Shown here: positions 15,362 through 21,088 of the stretch, piece by piece
How the letters are laid out: every line of letters begins with the position of its first letter
Numbering within the stretch: the stretch's first letter is position 1
Virus record (IMG/VR): IMGVR_UViG_3300006305_000166
Span: 1 to 22,651 of that record
Source: a virus
Strand: one strand, 5' to 3'
DNA length: 22,651 bases
The notes under the pieces: model-generated
What the model saw: the letters and a program-made list of their open reading frames with translations, nothing else
Told to the model about the DNA's origin: nothing
The model's database searches: none
Translations under genes and position numbers: made by a program

Positions 15362-15723
15362 TGTTTGAAAAAATAACGCCTGATAATGTTATGATGTATG
15401 CAATGAAACATTATAATAATCCTCAAGGGGATAATGAAAAAGAATTTCTTGATGATATGAAAAGATTTAAATATATCAAGAGATTGTTGAGAAAGTATCA
15501 AGACAATGGGTCTTTGAAAGAACGATTGATTTTAAATCATATAATTGTTTTAAATAATGTCTTTGGTGCAGATGCGTGTTCAACATTATTGTTATTTAAG
15601 TTAGAAACTTCGTTATGGAAATATGTTAAACCATTTATGGAATTATTAAACATTCTTCCAGATGGTGAACTAAAAGATATAAAGAATGATGAAAAAGTAG
15701 AAAGTATTTTAAGGAATATTTAA
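15361..15723 (+). CDS. Conserved-type helical phage protein
   Basis: This 120-residue all-helical protein contains the recognisable stretch VMMYAMKHYNNPQ, then EFLDDMKRFKYIKRLLRKY and LKERLILNHIIVLNNVFGAD. I recall near-identical segments in many T4-like cyanophages, where the protein has no known function. It has no N-terminal targeting-like leader. The two closest downstream genes overlap or abut it. Wide conservation suggests an essential role, perhaps in virion assembly given its neighbours. Confidence 0.8.
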   Translation: MFEKITPDNVMMYAMKHYNNPQGDNEKEFLDDMKRFKYIKRLLRKYQDNGSLKERLILNHIIVLNNVFGADACSTLLLFKLETSLWKYVKPFMELLNILPDGELKDIKNDEKVESILRNI

Positions 15724-16361
15724 TGGGAACTGCGATAGATTTATTTGTAACTTATAGATTTATAAAACTATTAGTTACACCGTTCAATAAAACTGAAGCA
15801 TTTAAACTTGGTATTATTGATGACAAAGGTATACGACAAGTTATGCCTGGAACAAATGTACCAACAAAACTCTCAACTATAAAAGAGAGAAATGCATACA
15901 CAGTCCTCCACAAGTTAGTATTCAATATTAAAAGAATTTTTGCAAAAGTGCCTGGATTAGGTTCTAAAGTTGGAACTTATGCAGCTGCACTTTTTTTGTT
16001 AAAAGACACTTTTAAAGAAAGTGTTGACCCTAAAATGTTTGAAAGGGAATTTTTAAAGTTTATAAAAGAAAACGATATTAAATTAGATGATACAATTACT
16101 GAAGAGGTAGAATTAGTTGATGGTAAATTACCAAAGGGTGTTTATAAACTATCAAACGATATTATAAAAGATGATGATGAAGAAATACCCTTACTAAAAA
16201 AAGATGACGATGTGGAAACATTAGAAGATACATTACCATCTGATACAGTATTAGGTGTTCCAGTTTTTGCAGTCCTACATACTAATAGTAATAGTAAGAT
16301 TTTTGTAAGTATGGATGATATTGAACCAGTATCAGTAGAAGATGCATTAGGAGAAATTTAA
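15723..16361 (+). CDS. Conserved-type phage protein, possible head assembly
   Basis: This 212-residue protein starts MGTAIDLFVTYRFIKLLVTPF, an N-terminal segment I recall from T4-like marine phages. Helical residues 1-100 include a weakly hydrophobic region KVGTYAAALFLLKD. The second half is acidic, with DDDEEIPLLKKDDD, and ends in a beta-like part with VLGVPVFAVLHTN. There is no catalytic motif. The acidic tail could bind basic partners such as the lysine-rich proteins encoded around it, but this is only a suggestion. Confidence 0.75.
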   Translation: MGTAIDLFVTYRFIKLLVTPFNKTEAFKLGIIDDKGIRQVMPGTNVPTKLSTIKERNAYTVLHKLVFNIKRIFAKVPGLGSKVGTYAAALFLLKDTFKESVDPKMFEREFLKFIKENDIKLDDTITEEVELVDGKLPKGVYKLSNDIIKDDDEEIPLLKKDDDVETLEDTLPSDTVLGVPVFAVLHTNSNSKIFVSMDDIEPVSVEDALGEI

Positions 16362-17741
16362 ATGGAAAAGAAAAGATATGTAAGAGTAGACCCTTTCACT
16401 GGATTTCCAGAGAAAGATGTAAAAGAAGATGCACCGACAACATCTACTGCTGGTGTTGCAGCTACTGGTGATGACCCAACAGTTGTTGTGAGAAAGAAAA
16501 AGAAAAAATTATATGATGGAAGAACAACAGTTGCAAAAAAGTTTATTGAAAGAATACTGAAACAAAGAGAATCAAGAAGACTTAACAAAGAAGAAGTTGA
16601 ACTTGATGAAGTATTAAAACCAAAAGATAAAAAAGTTATAGATGATTTTGTTCAGGCGAATAAAGGTACTGGAGTACAAAACTTTACTCAACGAGGTAAC
16701 ATAGTAGATTATGAAGGAAGAAGTTTAGAGAAAAGTGGTATGGGTGCTCAACAGATTGCGAGTATTGAATCTGACCCTAAAGACTCACATAAAATAAAAG
16801 TACACGCAAAAATGGATAGTAGGTCAACTCAATCCATAGTGAACTACCTTAAAAAAAGTGCTAAAAAATATAATATTAAGGTAGAAGAAACAGTCAAGGA
16901 AGAAATAATGACAGATGAAGATTTTAGAGGTTATGGAAAACATTTTGCATTAACACTTACACCAACTTTAAGAAAAAAAGTAATGAAACTTTTAGATAAA
17001 GAGAAAATTGAGTATGACAAATTTTCTAGAAAATTTTTATTTATAGGTAAAGATGGAGGTAAAGCTCCTATATCTATGAAAGACCAAAAAAGTATATTAT
17101 CAAAGATAGAAAAAGAAATAGGTAAAGATAATTTTAATTATACTTTTCAAAAAGAAGATGTTGAATTTGATAACCTTGAAGAAGAAGTTATGACTCTTAA
17201 AACAAAAGATGCTGTTATGGGACTCAAGGTATATAATGGTGCAAAAGGCTTAGGTTTAAAAGCTGCACTCTTAGGAAAATATGTAAGAGTTAAAGGTAGT
17301 AAAAAACAAGTAAACGATTTTGGAAGAACAGTTATTGGTAAATCATCAATGGGTAGTCCTACTGAATTAAAGCCTCTTCAAATAGATAATATACCACAAG
17401 AAGATAGAATATTAAATAAAAGGTTGAAAGAAGAACTAGAAATTCAAACAACATTTACTGCATCTATTCTAGAAAAAGTAAATGACTTTGGAAACGAACA
17501 CGAACTTGTGGAAACTAATTTAAAAGTTTTACAAAACATAGTGAAGAAAAAACAAAATCAAAAAGTTAAGTTCAAAGACAAACAGGCAACTGTTGATTTA
17601 TTTACTGCAAGTGCGATTATGAAAGTATATGATGCAGTAAAACCAGATAATAAAAAGAAAATAGAAAAATTGATGAACGGAACACTTGTTGACTTTTTAA
17701 AATTACAAAAGTTTGCAATGAAACAAGTGAAGTTTGCGTAG
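16362..17741 (+). CDS. Lysine-rich mosaic protein
   Basis: This 459-residue protein starts MEKKRYVRVDPFTGFPEKD, then a VRKKKKKLYDGRT tract. Several (I/L)-x-E tripeptides fall in low-complexity joints, for example VELDEV and DNLEEEV. Between them lie small modules: an alpha/beta domain after residue 85 (KGTGVQNFTQRGNIVDYEG), another with HFALTLTPTLRKKVMKLLDKE, and a basic one with KTKDAVMGLKVYNGAKG. The helical C-terminus VDFLKLQKFAMKQVK resembles that of cyanophage proteins I recall. No enzyme motif is visible. The pattern matches the mosaic proteins at 7547, 10054 and 11094. Confidence 0.78.
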   Translation: MEKKRYVRVDPFTGFPEKDVKEDAPTTSTAGVAATGDDPTVVVRKKKKKLYDGRTTVAKKFIERILKQRESRRLNKEEVELDEVLKPKDKKVIDDFVQANKGTGVQNFTQRGNIVDYEGRSLEKSGMGAQQIASIESDPKDSHKIKVHAKMDSRSTQSIVNYLKKSAKKYNIKVEETVKEEIMTDEDFRGYGKHFALTLTPTLRKKVMKLLDKEKIEYDKFSRKFLFIGKDGGKAPISMKDQKSILSKIEKEIGKDNFNYTFQKEDVEFDNLEEEVMTLKTKDAVMGLKVYNGAKGLGLKAALLGKYVRVKGSKKQVNDFGRTVIGKSSMGSPTELKPLQIDNIPQEDRILNKRLKEELEIQTTFTASILEKVNDFGNEHELVETNLKVLQNIVKKKQNQKVKFKDKQATVDLFTASAIMKVYDAVKPDNKKKIEKLMNGTLVDFLKLQKFAMKQVKFA

Positions 17742-17747
17742 GATAAG

Positions 17748-18023
17748 ATGAAAAAGTTTAAAGAATATTACAACTTCCCTTATGCAGATTTAACTTCCAA
17801 ACCTATGGCTGATTTAAATGCATCTAAAAAGAAGAAGAAAAAAGAAAAAGTTGATGAAAATAGATTTATGAGAGGTGGTATTAGATTATCTTTTGATGAT
17901 GATAGATTTGGTGGTAAAAAAATGATGATACAAATAGGAACAGATACAATAGATGTACCACATAGTCAACATAGAAATTTTTTAGCACTAATGCGTGGAA
18001 TATCAGAGAAAGATTTTAAGTAA
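17748..18023 (+). CDS. Small basic protein with polylysine tract
   Basis: This 91-residue protein begins MKKFKEYYNFPYADL, partly similar to the leader of neighbouring genes but without (I/L)-x-E. It then carries ASKKKKKKEKVDEN, followed by a compact beta-like region (GGIRLSFDDDRFGGKKMMIQIG, then DTIDVPHSQHRNFLALM). GGATA before the ATG is a weak ribosome site. The polylysine tract is nearly identical in DNA to one inside the gene at 7547. It is the last gene before the lysis-type block. Confidence 0.72.
   Translation: MKKFKEYYNFPYADLTSKPMADLNASKKKKKKEKVDENRFMRGGIRLSFDDDRFGGKKMMIQIGTDTIDVPHSQHRNFLALMRGISEKDFK
17820..17846 (+). repeat. Copy 2 of a 27-bp A-rich direct repeat coding ASKKKKKKE
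   Basis: It matches 9485-9511 at 26 of 27 positions and is read in the same frame. See copy 1 for the context. Confidence 0.6.
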
Positions 18024-18497
18024 ATGATATTTGGTTATGCAAAAATGGCAATCACTTTAGTGATGATTATAGGTATCGGTGGTGCGTTGACTTATGTTTT
18101 CAAACTTCGTGCAGACAACGCTGTACTCAAAGCAAACAATCTGGTATTAGAACAAAGTGTTGAATCACAAAAAATGGTAATAGAACAACAGAAAAAAGAT
18201 TTTGAAACCATACTTGAAACAAATAAAAAACTCACAACACTCTCAAACAATCTTCAACAAGAACTCAATGATTTAGATAAACGATTTACTAAAGGTGATA
18301 GAGATATAGGTAAAACTGCAATCGCAAAAGATAAAGTGATTCAAAGAATAATAAATAAGGCAAGTGCAGCTGCACTTAGATGTGTAGAAATATCATCTGG
18401 TTCACCACTAACAGAGAAAGAAATAAATGCAACAAAGAAAAGTGAAATCAATAGGGAGTGTCCTTCTATCGCTAACCCTAATTATATTCCTTACTAG
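18024..18497 (+). CDS. Inner-membrane spanin (Rz-like) candidate
   Basis: This 157-residue protein has one N-terminal membrane segment (about residues 7-26, MAITLVMIIGIGGALTYVF) followed by a long coiled coil (about 30-100, LEQSVESQKMVIEQQKKDF and on), then a periplasmic end with two Cys. That is the layout of type II inner-membrane spanins such as lambda Rz, which link to an outer-membrane lipoprotein and fuse the two membranes at lysis. The last 71 bases encode the signal peptide of the next gene in another frame, the classic Rz/Rz1 overlap. The start directly follows the previous stop, with a weak ribosome site. Confidence 0.78.
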   Translation: MIFGYAKMAITLVMIIGIGGALTYVFKLRADNAVLKANNLVLEQSVESQKMVIEQQKKDFETILETNKKLTTLSNNLQQELNDLDKRFTKGDRDIGKTAIAKDKVIQRIINKASAAALRCVEISSGSPLTEKEINATKKSEINRECPSIANPNYIPY

Positions 18498-18801
18498 TTG
18501 TTCTAGTATCAAGAAGATAGAAACTTTTTTCACACCAGTTGAAAGAGAACCTCTTGGTTTAGAAGAGCCTGTTTTGGGTAAGTTAGAATCAATAAAGTGG
18601 ATTGTTATCACATCAGAAAATGCAGAAGAAGTATTTAAGAAACTAGAAGAAGAGGGTATTGACCCAGTTTTATTCGGTCTTACAGACAATGATTATCAAC
18701 TGATTGCAAAGAACTTTGCACAGATAAGACACAATCTCAAAACTAAATCAGAAATCATTAAATCGTATAAAGAATATTACGAACCAAAGGAAAAGAAATA
18801 A
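18427..18801 (+). CDS. Outer-membrane spanin lipoprotein (Rz1-like) candidate
   Basis: This 124-residue protein starts with a lipoprotein signal peptide: basic KVKS, the hydrophobic run VLLSLTLIIF, and a lipobox LTSC with Cys25, followed by SS, which favours outer-membrane sorting. The mature part has a Pro-containing stretch (FFTPVEREPLGLEEP) and a small alpha/beta region KWIVITSENAEEVFKKLEEE...DPVLFGLTDNDY, seen by recollection in phage Rz1-type proteins. It begins inside the inner-membrane spanin candidate. It would be the partner in disrupting the outer membrane of a Gram-negative host. Confidence 0.8.
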   Translation: MQQRKVKSIGSVLLSLTLIIFLTSCSSIKKIETFFTPVEREPLGLEEPVLGKLESIKWIVITSENAEEVFKKLEEEGIDPVLFGLTDNDYQLIAKNFAQIRHNLKTKSEIIKSYKEYYEPKEKK

Positions 18802-19391
18802 TGGAAATGATATTATCACTTGCAGAACAGTTCTGGCAGTGGACAGTTGTAATCATATTGATAATCATTGGTATGATTATAAATTTTTTAGATAAAAAAC
18901 AAGCAAATAAGTGGAGAGTCAATTTTAAATATGATGAGTATCCACATATGAGACCTATCAGAATTGCAACCAGAGATAAAGGTTTTTGGGGTGCAATATT
19001 GATGTGGTTATTAGGTAGAAGAAGATGGCAAATATCAAAAGATTTTCATTATGAACTAAATGGTATTAAATATGTAATACCAAAAGGTTTTTCTTTTGAC
19101 GGTGCAAGTGTTCCTAAGTTTTTAGCAACTTTTTTATCACCAGTTGGGGTATTACTTTTAGGTGGTTTAATCCACGATTATGCTTATAAATATGCAGCTC
19201 TGAAACCTGCTTTACAAAAAAGTTCTTTGTTGGTGGTTGACCAAAAACAAGCAGATAAAATTTTCAGAGATATAAACATAGAAATAAATGGTTTCTATTT
19301 TCTAAACTATCTTGCGTACTGGGCACTTAGATTAGGTGGTTGGTTTGCTTGGAATAAACATAGAAAAAGAAATTTACAAATAGGAGACTAA
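18801..19391 (+). CDS. DUF1353-type membrane-anchored protein
   Basis: This 196-residue protein has an N-terminal membrane segment (about 13-31, WTVVIILIIIGMIINFL). The soluble part matches the phage DUF1353 family: YVIPKGFSFDGASVPKFLA, then GGLIHDYAYKYA with the His-Asp pair, and the QADKIFRDI helix. The function of DUF1353 is not established. It often lies near phage lysis genes, as here, directly after the spanin pair and before a small membrane protein. The ATG overlaps the previous stop (TAATG); an ATG two codons later is possible. Confidence 0.82.
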   Translation: MEMILSLAEQFWQWTVVIILIIIGMIINFLDKKQANKWRVNFKYDEYPHMRPIRIATRDKGFWGAILMWLLGRRRWQISKDFHYELNGIKYVIPKGFSFDGASVPKFLATFLSPVGVLLLGGLIHDYAYKYAALKPALQKSSLLVVDQKQADKIFRDINIEINGFYFLNYLAYWALRLGGWFAWNKHRKRNLQIGD

Positions 19392-19392
19392 C

Positions 19393-19578
19393 ATGAAAGA
19401 ATGGTTTGAAGATTCAATAGATTGGGTAAAAGATAGATTAGAAGAAAGAACAAGTCTTGATGGTGTTGTATTAATTGCAATGGGTCTTATTGCATTGTTA
19501 TTTCAAGGGATTGTTACATGGGCTGCATACATCGCTATTGCATATGGAGTTTGGACTTTAGTTAAATCTGAATGGTAG
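19393..19578 (+). CDS. Small membrane protein, holin candidate
   Basis: This 61-residue protein has a good AGGAG (19382-19386). A charged N-terminus (KEWFEDSIDWVKDRLEERTS) is followed by two short hydrophobic segments, GVVLIAMGLIALLF and TWAAYIAIAYGVWTLV, and a KSEW end. Size, one or two membrane spans and its place in a lysis-type block fit a small holin, which would permeabilise the inner membrane. I also recall similar small proteins in T4-like phages without assigned role, so the holin call is only a candidate. Confidence 0.65.
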   Translation: MKEWFEDSIDWVKDRLEERTSLDGVVLIAMGLIALLFQGIVTWAAYIAIAYGVWTLVKSEW

Positions 19579-19594
19579 TGTCAAATTATAATTG

Positions 19595-19613
19595 GTGTCA
19601 AAAATTTGAACAC
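19595..19613. repeat. Imperfect inverted repeat upstream of a late box
   Basis: GTGTCAAA (19595-19602) and TTTGAACAC (19605-19613) are complementary apart from one extra base. A second direct copy of GTGTCAAA lies at 19578-19585. It could be an operator or a small hairpin next to the TATAAATA box; it has no U-run, so a terminator is unlikely. Confidence 0.35.
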
Positions 19614-19614
19614 A

Positions 19615-19622
19615 TATAAATA
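19615..19622 (+). promoter_or_regulatory. T4-type late promoter box TATAAATA
   Basis: It is an exact consensus match 8 bases before the ATG at 19631. With normal T4 spacing the transcript would begin about 3 bases before the start codon, i.e. almost leaderless. Weakly supported because such A/T octamers occur by chance. Confidence 0.4.
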
Positions 19623-19630
19623 ATTATACT

Positions 19631-20041
19631 ATGACAATAAAAACCGAACTAGAACTTCTTAAAAAAGATGTAAGTGATATGAAACATATTCACTCACGCC
19701 TTGATACTGCGATTACTAAACTTACAGATGTATCAAACTGTATTAATAAAATACTTGCAGTACACGAAGAAAAACTTGCAAGACAAGAAGAAGAATTAAT
19801 AAAAAACGAAAAAGAAATAAAAAAAGAAATACAAGAATTACATTCAAGGGTCACATCAAATTACAAAGAAATAGTCACACTTATAAGTAAACACAATTCA
19901 GATGATATTGAAAGATTTCATCAACTTCAAAGAGAATTATCTAATAGGGTAGGTATATTAGAAAAGTGGAGGTGGATTATTATCGGTGGTTCAATAGTCG
20001 CTGGATTTATTCTTCACAAAGTAATTATGTTCGCTATATAG
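19631..20041 (+). CDS. Tail-anchored coiled-coil membrane protein
   Basis: This 136-residue protein is helical and highly charged (LELLKKDVSDMKHIHSRLD, then HEEKLARQEEELIKNEKEIKKE as coiled coil), with a single C-terminal membrane segment, WIIIGGSIVAGFILHKVI. No Shine-Dalgarno sequence is visible before the ATG. The topology (cytoplasmic or virion-side coiled coil with a membrane tail) could suit an antiholin, a lysis regulator or a membrane-tethered assembly factor; I cannot choose. It stands between the holin candidate and the primase promoter. Confidence 0.75.
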   Translation: MTIKTELELLKKDVSDMKHIHSRLDTAITKLTDVSNCINKILAVHEEKLARQEEELIKNEKEIKKEIQELHSRVTSNYKEIVTLISKHNSDDIERFHQLQRELSNRVGILEKWRWIIIGGSIVAGFILHKVIMFAI

Positions 20042-20043
20042 TA

Positions 20044-20072
20044 TTGACAATCTTTTAATTATGGTATATAAT
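20044..20072 (+). promoter_or_regulatory. Perfect-consensus sigma70 promoter for the primase gene
   Basis: TTGACA (20044-20049) and TATAAT (20067-20072) have 17-base spacing, a textbook host promoter. The expected start is 20079-20080, directly at the ATG (20081), so the mRNA would be leaderless or nearly so. The -35 box begins 3 bases after the upstream stop codon. Confidence 0.88.
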
Positions 20073-20080
20073 GTTTATCT

Positions 20081-21088
20081 ATGAACACTTTTGTTGATAC
20101 AAAATATATTGGTCTTTTATCTTCAAAGTTATCACAGTTTAAAAAGAAATCTGGTAATCTATACAATTTCAGATGTCCATACTGTGGTGATTCAGAAAAG
20201 TCTAAAACTAAAGCCAGAGGTTATCTTATACTCAATAAAACATTTTATGTTTATAAATGTCATAATTGTGAGAAATCTACTGACTTTGGTAGTCTGTTAA
20301 GATATGTAAATAGTGATTTGCACAAAGAATATACATTTGAAATCTATAAAAATAAGAATGTATATATACAATCAGACGATAATAAAAAAGATTTGAACTT
20401 AACTAAACCAGTATTTCTAAAAGGAGATTCTCCACTCAAAAAACTCAAGAAAATTTCACAACTTAGTCCAGACCACCCAGTAACTAAATGGGTAAGAAAT
20501 AGACATATTCAAAGTCGTTTTCACTACAAGTTGTTTTTCTGCAACAGATTTTATGAGTGGGTTAATACTTTTATACCGAACAAGTTTCCATCTTTAAAAG
20601 GTGACCACCCAAGATTTGTGATACCTTTTTTAGATAAGAGTAATAAAATGTTCGCACTACAAGGTCGTGCATTTGGTAAAGAAGAACCAAAGTATTTGAC
20701 CATTAGATTGAGTGATGAAAAGAAACTATATGGTTTAGACAGTATCAACTGGGGTAGGAAAGTTTATGTTGTTGAAGGCCCGATTGATAGTTTATTTCTA
20801 GATAATTGTGTTGCAACTGCACACTCTGATTTGAGAATTGATAAGAAAGATAATGTGACATTGATACCAGATAATGAACCAAGAAATAGGGAAATAGTAA
20901 AAAGAATTAGAAGTTTTATAGAAGATGATTTTTCTGTATGTTTGTTTCCAGAACAAATAAAACAGAAAGACATTAATGAAATGGTTGTGTCTGGAGTAAA
21001 AGACATAAAGAAACTAATAGACGATAACACATATAAGGGACTTGAGGCAAAAGTCCGATTTAACGAATGGAGAAAAATAGATGCTTAA
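20081..21088 (+). CDS. 61: gp61-like DNA primase
   Basis: This 335-residue protein fits the T4 gp61 primase (342 residues). The zinc-binding motif CPYC (residues 32-35) with CHNC (60-63) frames GDSEKSKTKARGYL, the typical DNA-sensing N-terminus. The TOPRIM domain shows VYVVEGPIDS with Glu232, and LIPDNE near residue 265, the acidic residues that bind Mg2+ for RNA-primer synthesis. It would work with the gp41-like helicase encoded at 2052. No Shine-Dalgarno sequence is seen before the ATG, and the promoter sits so close that the message is probably leaderless. It overlaps the reductase gene by 8 bases. Confidence 0.92.
   Translation: MNTFVDTKYIGLLSSKLSQFKKKSGNLYNFRCPYCGDSEKSKTKARGYLILNKTFYVYKCHNCEKSTDFGSLLRYVNSDLHKEYTFEIYKNKNVYIQSDDNKKDLNLTKPVFLKGDSPLKKLKKISQLSPDHPVTKWVRNRHIQSRFHYKLFFCNRFYEWVNTFIPNKFPSLKGDHPRFVIPFLDKSNKMFALQGRAFGKEEPKYLTIRLSDEKKLYGLDSINWGRKVYVVEGPIDSLFLDNCVATAHSDLRIDKKDNVTLIPDNEPRNREIVKRIRSFIEDDFSVCLFPEQIKQKDINEMVVSGVKDIKKLIDDNTYKGLEAKVRFNEWRKIDA

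Noticed and set aside
20091-20300. 69-codon open frame within the primase zinc-finger region, + strand
   Set aside because: The conserved CPYC/CHNC zinc motif is in the other frame; this frame gives no meaningful protein.
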